14,042 bases of DNA from DATESN01 sp035270785. Its GTDB lineage: Bacteria; Bacillota; Clostridia; Lachnospirales; Lachnospiraceae. The notes below the pieces were generated by a model that did no database searches, was not told the DNA's origin, and saw only the letters and a program-made list of their open reading frames with translations. Numbering within the stretch: the stretch's first letter is position 1; every line of letters begins with the position of its first letter. The stretch lies in NCBI GenBank assembly GCA_035270785.1, contig DATESN010000014.1, forward strand, positions 1 through 14,042. The letters are read 5' to 3'. The position numbers and the translations under genes were made by a program. Shown here piece after piece: positions 5,779-12,566 of the stretch.

Positions 5779-6040
5779 TCCTGCGATTGTATCGCATGGA
5801 TGAGCATGAGCCATATGAATGTGAAATATACGTTCTCCTCACGTGGTAAGATCGCTCCTTACGTCAAAGGCCGGGTAGGACATGGGATTCTCTTATCCAC
5901 TTGCGGGAGAAGCTCGTATATTGTTAGCTGTTTCTTATCATTATCAGCGGTTAACAAATAGATACCTGGAGCATCCATGAGAATATAGCCGGTTGCAAGA
6001 CAATTCCTCCGTAGGATTAAACGTCGATATTCTTTTTTAA
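5779..6040 (+). pseudogene. Decayed outer-membrane beta-barrel gene (paralogue of 5159-5776)
   Basis: In one frame (5779 to about 5880) the translation runs AWMSMSHMNVKYTFSSRGKI then APYVKGRVGHGI, aligning with the AWKPYLHGKYSISSNHRV and NPFIKVDIGYAF region of the intact neighbour. In a second frame (from 5882) it runs ILLAVSYHYQRLTNRYLEHP, then a TGA stop at 5978-5980. It continues in the same frame as LQDNSSVGLNVDILF to a TAA at 6038-6040, aligning with the neighbour's C-terminal strands LTVSVFYLFQPVTYKYM and ISSIGFNVGVIF. The fragment therefore lacks the N-terminus, has a frame change with loss of middle sequence near 5881, and carries one nonsense codon. It begins right after the stop of the intact gene, as expected for a tandem duplicate that decayed or recombined. 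Confidence 0.75.
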
Positions 6041-6100
6041 GACAAATGTCTATTGAAATAGTAGCACTATCATTTCAGCATGCTGCCTTTTAAAAATTTT

Positions 6101-6256
6101 ATGGAAATGAAATTGATTAAGTACTTTTATTTGACAGCTATATTGTCCCTGCTAGTAAGTTTGGGGTCAAATATTACTTTTAGAATATATTTGATTCCAA
6201 GCCAATTTCTCTTTCAGAATTACCCGCAGGAGTTTTGTTCTTACATTCAACAATGA
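6101..6256 (+). pseudogene. Possible remnant of another exported protein
   Basis: An ORF of 51 codons starts MEMKLIKYFYLTAILSLLVS and looks like a signal peptide. It then degrades into sequence without family features and stops at 6254. The following bases to about 6315 stay open in a different frame (SELPAGVLFLHSTM and beyond) up to a TAA. This suggests a frameshifted gene relic rather than a real small protein. The rest of the gap (6257-6438) holds no gene I can support; one frame near 6355-6443 reads LLNGSKLVAEIRQAIKAI and may be a further relic. Confidence 0.35.
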
Positions 6257-6468
6257 TCACGGCACTATGTGGGGGGAATTTGAAATTAATTGATAAGGTA
6301 GAGTTGAGACTTTAACTAAAGTTTCTTTGTAAACTCTAAATGACAATATTGGATAAATACTCTATCCTCTTCTCAATGGCAGCAAGCTTGTGGCTGAAAT
6401 AAGACAAGCAATAAAAGCAATTATTAATTTCGTCGTGAATGCGTAGGGACATAACACAATTTTACAAA

Positions 6469-7935
6469 ATGAAAAAGTTTAATGTATTCATGCTTGTAGC
6501 ATGTTTTGTTGTTTTTCAGTTTTTGTCTTCATGCAATAAAAGTGAAGATAATTTTGAGAATGAAATTTTGGTTAAACAGACAGAATCTGTTTCTGAGATC
6601 AATGCTTTTAGTAGTAAGGAAGAATTAAAAAATGCGATAAACAATACAGGTTATACTCGATCGGCATCTTCTGTTTCAGCATTTGACTCTGATATTTCCG
6701 AGGTACTCGTTCCAAATGAAAATTTCAGAAAATTATTGAATGAAAAAGGACAAATTATCGTAGATGATACCTTATATATGATTACAAGACAGGGTACACT
6801 ATTTACCCATATGTCAAATCAAACAGTTGTTGACACGCTTTCTGATTTTTCAGTTTTTGAGCAAGTTTCTACCGATTTAAAAAAATTCAATGAAATATTT
6901 CTTTTTGATACTTTCAAAGATTTGTCAGAAGAAGATTTTTATGAAGAACCGGATGGAGATGAAGAGGATATTTCATCTATCTCTACACGTGCAACCGCAT
7001 ATAATCTACAAAGAGATCCTGTAGATATAAAGAATTTTCCTGTTATGTCAACAGAACCGTATACTTTGGTTGGGAAAGGACTTGCAGGTTTATTCGGAAA
7101 TAACAGTGCTCACAAAATAGATATTCAACATAAAAGAAGATTGAGTGCTTCTTTATATAGTTATAATTATTTGGTCTATAGTGAAACAGGATTAAAAGCG
7201 GCTGTAATAAGAAGACGATCGTTGCTTCATAACTGGACTAAAGAAGCAAGTTGGGGGCCTGGAACAGTTATGGGATGGGAACATATTCATTTTGTATATG
7301 ATAAGTTAGATATACCTGACATGCCTGATTTACATGATCAGACTAAGAGAATGACCTACGGCAAATTCATGGGAAATTTAGCTAAAGTCTCTACATTGTA
7401 TAAATTTGACAAGAAAGTCTCGGATGGTAATATTATTACCATACCTATTATTTTAGGAAAAGAGATTGAAGTTAATTCACTTGATATTGCAAATGCAGGT
7501 ATAGACTTAATGACAAAAGCAGGATTAGATTATCTGAAAAAATTAGGAGACCCCTATCTTACTCAAGCTCTTGAGCAAAGAGAAGCGGCGATTAACAAGA
7601 GTATATGGAATACAAATCCTTTTCAAAAAGTACCGATTCCGGGTATTTCAATACATATTATAGATTTGAAGAAAAAGCAGATGCATGTTTTTATTGGTTC
7701 CGATAAAATTTGGAAACCCGGGCCAAGCCAAGTGAAAGTTTTTGATAGTGGTGTTGTATTTGAAGTTGAATACAATTCAAATTTAGGACTGGTTGGAAGT
7801 GCCCTTAAAACTTTAGCAAAAAATGTCAAGAATAAAGCTCCTAATGTGGAATCTGCATTTGTTTACGCATATACAACAACTGATTCCGGCGGTGAAGTAA
7901 AAGGTATGATTCTTAAAAAGACAAAAGACAAGTAA
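6469..7935 (+). CDS. Large lipoprotein of unknown function (paralogue of the one at 4071)
   Basis: I prefer ATG 6469 over ATG 6439 because it gives a proper lipoprotein signal peptide (MKKFNVFMLVACFVVFQFLS then SC; Cys22). The upstream ATG would add a charged RRDITQ extension. A -7-like TAATTTCG at 6425-6432 would also start transcription downstream of 6439. The product has 488 residues. Residues 46-115 parallel the 4071 protein: FSSKEELKNAI, then YTRSAS (62-67), then a LLNEKGQIIVDDTLYMI block (89-105). A second Arg site, STRATAY, is at 172-178 after a very acidic stretch. The remaining 310 residues are mixed alpha/beta with no motif I recognise. A DUF4848-like family is possible. The barrel gene at 8041 follows. 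Confidence 0.8.
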   Translation: MKKFNVFMLVACFVVFQFLSSCNKSEDNFENEILVKQTESVSEINAFSSKEELKNAINNTGYTRSASSVSAFDSDISEVLVPNENFRKLLNEKGQIIVDDTLYMITRQGTLFTHMSNQTVVDTLSDFSVFEQVSTDLKKFNEIFLFDTFKDLSEEDFYEEPDGDEEDISSISTRATAYNLQRDPVDIKNFPVMSTEPYTLVGKGLAGLFGNNSAHKIDIQHKRRLSASLYSYNYLVYSETGLKAAVIRRRSLLHNWTKEASWGPGTVMGWEHIHFVYDKLDIPDMPDLHDQTKRMTYGKFMGNLAKVSTLYKFDKKVSDGNIITIPIILGKEIEVNSLDIANAGIDLMTKAGLDYLKKLGDPYLTQALEQREAAINKSIWNTNPFQKVPIPGISIHIIDLKKKQMHVFIGSDKIWKPGPSQVKVFDSGVVFEVEYNSNLGLVGSALKTLAKNVKNKAPNVESAFVYAYTTTDSGGEVKGMILKKTKDK

Positions 7936-7970
7936 TAGAATCATAGTAAAATATTATATTTAAATTTTAT

Positions 7971-8004
7971 ATCCGGCGTGAGTGTTTATTTGCTTGCGCC
8001 GGAT
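7971..8004. repeat. GC-rich hairpin between lipoprotein and barrel genes
   Basis: ATCCGGCG (7971-7978) and CGCCGGAT (7997-8004) form a perfect 8-bp stem with an 18-base loop. It is followed by TAAAAG, not a U tract, so it is a poor intrinsic terminator. It may instead partly separate, or stabilise, the two parts of a polycistronic mRNA. It stands out because the surroundings are very AT-rich. Confidence 0.5.
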
Positions 8005-8040
8005 TAAAAGTAAAATAATCAAAATAATACGAATATATAA

Positions 8041-8610
8041 ATGGAAACGAAGAAACTACTTTTTAGATACTTTTTATTTTGCTCCCTTTTTATTACAAAC
8101 ACTTTGTATTCACAAGAGTTGCAAACAGTATCCAGAATAGGATTGGGAATAAATGGACTTGATCTGGCGGTTGAGTTACCCATAGCGAAAAAAATAACCA
8201 TTGAACCGAGCATTGGTCTTGGGCCAAGTTATGATTTCGGTGAAGGTGAAGCCCTTACGTTCAGGATGGATTGGCATTGGACATTATTGAATCCGAGCGT
8301 ACATTTAGGAGTAAATGGCAAGTTTATTTATAACCATAAAAGTGAACCGAAATTATTCAATTCGGGAAACTTTATCGGTTTAAAAGTGAAATATGTATCA
8401 AAACCATTAACTGATGAGATACATTATTTGACCAATACATTGCTAACAAATCTGAATTGGGGAGGACAGCGAAATATTGGAAGACATTGGATTTTCAGTT
8501 ATTCGTTAGGAGCAGGATACGGCTACAACCTCGATGAACCGTATGGTTTATTCTATCCGGCTTTCGATCTCAAATTTGCCTATGTATTGCCCTACGGAAG
8601 AAGCAATTAA
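8041..8610 (+). CDS. Small outer-membrane beta-barrel protein
   Basis: The 189-residue protein begins with a signal peptide (METKKLLFRYFLFCSLFITN, cut after about LYSQ). It continues with short amphipathic strands rich in Gly and aromatics: RIGLGINGLDLAVELPIA, ITIEPSIGLGPSYDFG, HWIFSYSLGAGYGYNL and FDLKFAYVLPYG. No soluble domain or enzymatic motif is seen. It follows the lipoprotein gene on the same strand after a 105-base gap containing a GC-rich hairpin, repeating the lipoprotein-then-barrel order seen at 4071-5776. The C-terminus ends GRSN rather than in an aromatic residue, with the last aromatic about ten residues earlier (FAYV). Function unknown. Confidence 0.72.
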   Translation: METKKLLFRYFLFCSLFITNTLYSQELQTVSRIGLGINGLDLAVELPIAKKITIEPSIGLGPSYDFGEGEALTFRMDWHWTLLNPSVHLGVNGKFIYNHKSEPKLFNSGNFIGLKVKYVSKPLTDEIHYLTNTLLTNLNWGGQRNIGRHWIFSYSLGAGYGYNLDEPYGLFYPAFDLKFAYVLPYGRSN

Positions 8611-8637
8611 AATTTAACTATAGCAAACAAAATACTA

Positions 8638-8702
8638 AATAGTCTCTTAGCTAATAAATTAATGTTTTCACAATTATAATTAGTATGAGGGACTATTATT
8701 TT
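8638..8702. terminator. Long AT-rich hairpin, probable terminator
   Basis: AATAGTCTCTTA (8638-8649) pairs with TGAGGGACTATT (8686-8697) to give 12 continuous pairs including G-U pairs. After a small internal loop, CTAAT (8651-8655) pairs with ATTAG (8679-8683). ATTATTTT follows the right arm. This would end transcription of the 8041 gene, implying that the next barrel gene has its own promoter. Low GC makes the stem weaker than a classical terminator. Confidence 0.5.
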
Positions 8703-8757
8703 ACTAATTGTTTCTTTCTGCAAAAATAGAAGAACAAATAATGATACAAATATCGGC

Positions 8758-9420
8758 ATGAAACGTATAATATTTTGTACTTTGGTTTTGGTTATGTTTT
8801 TTCTTAATTCAGTTTATTTGAATGCGCAAATCCAAAAAACTTTAGGTATGGATGGCGGTTTTTACTTTAATTCCAGTAACATAGCATATCATTTTTCGTT
8901 GACTTATAGCCTTCAATTCAATCAGTATTTTGGAATTTCTGCTGGAACTATGTTCCTTTCCGTTCCATTGGATATTGCTGGATGGTCGGATAGTTCAAGA
9001 AATAGCAGCTATTATTTTGATGAAGATAATATTAAACGTTTCAATCTGTTTTTTTCTACTTTTTATTCACGACCACTTTTCCAATCTACAGGTGTTTACA
9101 CGAATTGGTCGGTTTCATTCGAACCAATTCCATATGAGTATATATCATTAGAGAAACGGATGAACAATGATATACTATCCGAGAATGTAGGTAAATACCA
9201 ATTTACTGGATTTTCACCCGGTACATTTTTAGAAATGGGCTTAGTTCAATATTTAAATAGAGATAATAATGGATTAAGGCTATCCCTCGGGTTTGGTTAT
9301 GGCTGGTATGATATGTATGCCGGTTATAATAGAGCTATTATTGATGGACAAAGAATATCGACATATATTCCTAATAATAATCTTTATAAAAGGATAAGTC
9401 TAAAGTTAATTGGACTTTAG
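8758..9420 (+). CDS. Outer-membrane beta-barrel protein
   Basis: The 220-residue protein starts with a signal peptide (MKRIIFCTLVLVMFFLNSVY, cut after about LNAQ). Strand-like repeats with aromatic belts follow: DGGFYFNSSNIAYHFSLTYS, QYFGISAGTMFLSV, RFNLFFSTFYSRPLF and LSLGFGYGWYDMYAGY, ending KRISLKLIGL. The pattern fits a porin-like or OmpA-barrel-like protein without a periplasmic domain. It is separated from the preceding barrel gene by a hairpin at 8638-8697, and no good -7 box is visible in front of it, so its promoter is unclear. It is the third intact barrel in the cluster but shares little obvious sequence with the others. Function unknown. Confidence 0.72.
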   Translation: MKRIIFCTLVLVMFFLNSVYLNAQIQKTLGMDGGFYFNSSNIAYHFSLTYSLQFNQYFGISAGTMFLSVPLDIAGWSDSSRNSSYYFDEDNIKRFNLFFSTFYSRPLFQSTGVYTNWSVSFEPIPYEYISLEKRMNNDILSENVGKYQFTGFSPGTFLEMGLVQYLNRDNNGLRLSLGFGYGWYDMYAGYNRAIIDGQRISTYIPNNNLYKRISLKLIGL

Positions 9421-9599
9421 ACGATTAATGACTTAAAAATAAATGTAATTACACTTTCTAAATTCTAACGCGCTCATACCATATTTTCATTAAACAAATA
9501 GTTGGGATAATGTTTTCATTTAGCGAAGGTGCCTAAAATATCACATTTTACAACCAGTTCGGTGTTATACAGGAATTGGTTTCCTTATCTTTGAAATTA

Positions 9600-9614
9600 A
9601 CAGACACAGTCTGT
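9600..9614. repeat. Inverted repeat ACAGAC-ACA-GTCTGT near the recombinase 3' end
   Basis: A perfect 6-bp dyad with a 3-base loop lies 18 bases beyond the recombinase stop codon in the 211-base gap 9421-9631. The form resembles a recombinase core site or a regulator site, but no second copy is seen in the window. Nothing else in the gap is convincing. Confidence 0.3.
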
Positions 9615-9631
9615 CATATTTCGGGAAACGA

Positions 9632-11053
9632 TCATCCGGTTACAGACAATAGACTTATCGTATTATATTTTTTGTTTGGGTTTAATAGTTTAGAATTCAC
9701 CTCTCTCCTTTTTTTGGGGGATGGATTATTATAGCCGGCGGTTACATTCTTTCCAGTACTATGGCCAACCATTTGTTTAACGAAAATCTCACTAATATAC
9801 ATTTCGCTTGTAAGATGAGTTACGTAGCTGTTACGGGTATAGGCGGTCGATAAATTCCGGTCTATCCCTAATTGTGCTGCTATTACTTTTAATGAATTAT
9901 TTATTGGGTTTAATGCCAGTTGAATAGCGTCTTTTATCTTTCTTTCGTTTTGATCTACTCGTTCGATGCCGTTAAGAAATGGAAAGATATATCCATTCTG
10001 TTCTTTATTGCCGTGTCGGTTAATTATTTCTACCATTGGAGGTAGTAGCGGAGCGCAAATAGGCTCTGGATTTTTTTTCTTTTTTGTATCTCTGGTTTTC
10101 TTACGATGAAATACAATCTCTTGGGATGCTCCGTCGATGTCTTTGTATTGCAACCTGCATAGATCACCGAAATTTAGTCCGTTACAATAGAACATGAATA
10201 TGAAAATATCCCTTGCAACCATCAATCCTTGATTGTCAGTCTCAAAATCCTCTATTTTCCAAATGTCCTCAATGTCTAAAGCGATAGATTTTCTCCCACC
10301 TTCCGGAATAGAATATTTATTCTTGCCCTCTCCAAATGGATAGCGAGTTCCGCTTAAATAAGGGTCTTCTCCATTGTTTATTATTGCCCTAAGTGTTCTC
10401 ATATAAATCCCGATAGTAGCGTATTCTATACCGGTCGCACTCCAAAAGTCTTCGCAGTCAGATAAAAATTTCACCGTGATATCGTCAAATTTAATATCAG
10501 CGATGACGTTTAAAACATCCTTACCTTTTGTCTTATGCTTTTTACTTACACATTCTTCAATAAATAGTTGTTTGGCTATTTTACTTTTGATTTTTCTGTA
10601 ATACTGAAAACGTATAAGAGCGTTTAATGTGGTTCTGTATATTGTTGCATTCCCGACCTTGAAGGTGTTGTTTAAAGTGTTTATTTTGGCCGTAAACGCA
10701 TCATTTACGGTTAAGATATCCGACTTGCCTAATTTGTGATCGAGTGCTGCAAAAGAGAAATTGTCTGCAGTCTCTTTAACTGCGGGTTTAAGAATATCAT
10801 CAAAATATTTTTGTATGTCGTCTTTATGCTCTCTTAGATGTGCCGCTTTAGTCTTAAAATTAAAATCAGCTTCCTCTGAAGCTTCAAATAATTCCCAGTC
10901 CTCACGATCTAATACTTTTCCTGTAGAGTAGTAGTCGCTATCTCTTTTATATGTTACACGCCACCGTAGTGGGCATTCATTTTCGGGATTTTTATTCCTT
11001 ATATCTCGAACAAGTTTAACGGTTATACCGTTATTGGAATAGTAGAATTTCAT
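9632..11053 (-). CDS. Tyrosine recombinase / site-specific integrase (Bacteroidetes type)
   Basis: The 473-residue minus-strand protein has an N-terminal arm-type DNA-binding region (about 1-95), a SAM-like core-binding domain (about 110-230) and a C-terminal catalytic domain. Visible catalytic residues are Lys319 (RKKTRDTK), Arg407 (AYTRNSYVTHL), His431 (VGHST) and nucleophile Tyr441 (TAGYNN). The usual first Arg is Asn294 (CNGLNFGDLCRL) and the usual His three residues before Arg407 is Ala404. Loss of the first Arg also occurs in Bacteroides integrases of the IntDOT kind. The gene stands divergent from an hsdS fragment, an arrangement known from Bacteroides type I restriction loci in which a nearby tyrosine recombinase shuffles hsdS segments. 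It could instead be the integrase of a genomic island ending here. Confidence 0.9.
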   Translation of the reverse strand: MKFYYSNNGITVKLVRDIRNKNPENECPLRWRVTYKRDSDYYSTGKVLDREDWELFEASEEADFNFKTKAAHLREHKDDIQKYFDDILKPAVKETADNFSFAALDHKLGKSDILTVNDAFTAKINTLNNTFKVGNATIYRTTLNALIRFQYYRKIKSKIAKQLFIEECVSKKHKTKGKDVLNVIADIKFDDITVKFLSDCEDFWSATGIEYATIGIYMRTLRAIINNGEDPYLSGTRYPFGEGKNKYSIPEGGRKSIALDIEDIWKIEDFETDNQGLMVARDIFIFMFYCNGLNFGDLCRLQYKDIDGASQEIVFHRKKTRDTKKKKNPEPICAPLLPPMVEIINRHGNKEQNGYIFPFLNGIERVDQNERKIKDAIQLALNPINNSLKVIAAQLGIDRNLSTAYTRNSYVTHLTSEMYISEIFVKQMVGHSTGKNVTAGYNNPSPKKRREVNSKLLNPNKKYNTISLLSVTG

Positions 11054-11084
11054 ATCAGTATATTTTTAGATTGTATTCGATATA

Positions 11085-11118
11085 TAACAAACAATCATAA
11101 CAAACAAATAACAAACAA
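11085..11118. repeat. Three direct repeats TAACAAACAA upstream of the recombinase gene
   Basis: TAACAAACAA occurs at 11085-11094, 11098-11107 and 11109-11118, with offsets of 13 and 11 bases, close to one helical turn. They lie 32-65 bases before the recombinase start. They may be arm-type binding sites for the recombinase or operator sites controlling it. Confidence 0.55.
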
Positions 11119-11123
11119 AAGTA
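11116..11123 (-). promoter_or_regulatory. -7 box for the recombinase gene (TACTTTTG on the minus strand)
   Basis: The plus strand reads CAAAAGTA, which is TACTTTTG on the minus strand, a perfect TAnnTTTG box. Transcription would start near 11109, inside the direct repeats, and run about 55 bases to the start codon at 11053. No clear -33 TTTG is seen at the usual distance. Confidence 0.45.
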
Positions 11124-11240
11124 GCAAAAATATACAAATAGAAGAAATAGGAAAGAGTTAATAATTTATTATATATGCTGTTAAACAGGTATTTATGAAT
11201 TATTTGAAAATAGAGAAAAAATACAGAAATAACTGTTTAA

Positions 11241-11318
11241 AAGCTTCCCGAGCATTGGGAGGAATGCAGGCTTGGCGTTATTGGAGGATTTACGTCAAGT
11301 GGGATTGATAAAAAGATA
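11241..11318 (+). other. In-frame upstream remnant of hsdS lacking a start codon
   Basis: The hsdS reading frame continues upstream of GTG 11319 as LPEHWEECRLGVIGGFTSSG, starting just after an in-frame TAA at 11238-11240. Pro-Glu-His-Trp-Glu is the conserved start of an HsdS target-recognition domain; the same motif opens the second domain at about 11914. No ATG is present in this stretch, so the N-terminal residues that normally precede PEHWE have been lost or exchanged. The remaining bases 11124-11240 are AT-rich and hold no gene. Confidence 0.7.
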
Positions 11319-12554
11319 GTGGAAGATGAACCAACTGTAAAAATAATAAACTATACAGATGTATATGGAAACAAAGAAAAGATTTTGAATACAGAGAAGG
11401 ATTATATGGAAGTAACGTCGCCACAATCTAAAATAAATCAACACTCTGTAAAAAAAGGTGATCTTATTTTCACCCCAAGTTCAGAAACAAAAGAAGATAT
11501 TGGTCTTTCTGCGGTAGTTGTTGATGATTTAGATAACACTGCTTTTAGTTATCATGTCCTTAGGTTTCAGTTTAATAAAGAAGTCAACTTACTGTTTAAA
11601 AAATATTTATGTAATAATTATCCTGTACTAAATTATTTTTCAAAAAACTCTAAAGGAACAACACGTCAAATACTCGGTAGAGAAGACTTTAAGAATGCAA
11701 AAGTAGTTATTCCACCAAAATCAGAACAAACCTCCATCGCCAACTTCCTCGACCGTAAAACCTCTGAAATAGATGATATAATAGCAGACAAAAAACGTTT
11801 ATTAGAACTTTATGAAGAAGAAAAAACTGCTATCATTAATCAAGCTGTTACAAAAGGTCTCGATCCAAATGCCCCAATGAAAGATTCGGGTATTGAGTGG
11901 TTGGGTGAGATTCCGGAGCATTGGGAGGTGAAGAAAATAAAACATTTACTTAAAAAGAAAAAGGGTGCTTTAAAGACAGGACCATTTGGAAGTCAACTTA
12001 AAAACTCTGATTTGGATTCTTCTGGAGAGTTTAAGGTTTATACTCAAAGAAATATATTAGACAACGATTTTATTGTGGGTGATGATAAAATTAATGAAGT
12101 AAAATTTCAAACTCTCAAAGAGTTTTTAATTGAGGAAGGCGATATACTTTTTACTTCCAGAGGCACCATTGGGGTGTGTAATGTTTTCCCAGCTGATTCT
12201 GAACCGGGTATATTGCACCCTTGTCTAATAAGAATACAAATTGACAGGAACAGACTTAACCAAGATTGGATTATAAACTATGTAAATAATAGCTCCCTCT
12301 TCATTGATAATGTTAAGTATGAAAGTAATGCTACTACTATAGAAGTAATTTATGGAGGGACTTTGAAAGAAACAGCTTTACCAGTTCCTCCAATACAAGA
12401 ACAACAATCAATAGTCCACCACATAGAATCAGAATGTTCCAAAATAGACTTCAAAAAAGCACGTACAGAAGAGCTAATCGAGCTACTAACAGAATATCGC
12501 ACAGCATTAATAAGTGAAGCTGTAACAGGAAAAATAAAGGTAACTGAAGATTAA
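11319..12554 (+). CDS. hsdS: Type I restriction-modification specificity subunit HsdS, 5'-truncated
   Basis: HsdS gives type I enzymes their DNA specificity through two target-recognition domains. From the only possible start (GTG 11319) there are 411 residues. The first recognition domain (about 1-130) lacks its beginning. Then comes IPPKSEQTSIANFLDRKTSE (131-150) with a helical spacer to residue 184. A second domain begins at WLGEIPEHWEVKKI (194-207), and VPPIQEQQSIVHHIESE (356-372) with a closing helical spacer ends the protein. Complete proteins of this type usually start with a short helix plus the EIPEHWE motif, which here lies upstream without a start codon. The gene may be a silent cassette or may start at a poor GTG. 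hsdR follows after 12 bases; no hsdM is visible in the window. Confidence 0.85.
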   Translation: MEDEPTVKIINYTDVYGNKEKILNTEKDYMEVTSPQSKINQHSVKKGDLIFTPSSETKEDIGLSAVVVDDLDNTAFSYHVLRFQFNKEVNLLFKKYLCNNYPVLNYFSKNSKGTTRQILGREDFKNAKVVIPPKSEQTSIANFLDRKTSEIDDIIADKKRLLELYEEEKTAIINQAVTKGLDPNAPMKDSGIEWLGEIPEHWEVKKIKHLLKKKKGALKTGPFGSQLKNSDLDSSGEFKVYTQRNILDNDFIVGDDKINEVKFQTLKEFLIEEGDILFTSRGTIGVCNVFPADSEPGILHPCLIRIQIDRNRLNQDWIINYVNNSSLFIDNVKYESNATTIEVIYGGTLKETALPVPPIQEQQSIVHHIESECSKIDFKKARTEELIELLTEYRTALISEAVTGKIKVTED

Positions 12555-12566
12555 GAATCACAAACT

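Noticed and set aside
6439..6468. Upstream ATG for the second lipoprotein
   Set aside because: It adds a charged segment ahead of a complete lipoprotein signal peptide starting at 6469.
9586..9593. TATCTTTG, a perfect -7 match on the plus strand
   Set aside because: It points into the 3' end of the convergent recombinase gene, has no -33 element or dyad at the regulon spacing, and no gene follows on that strand.
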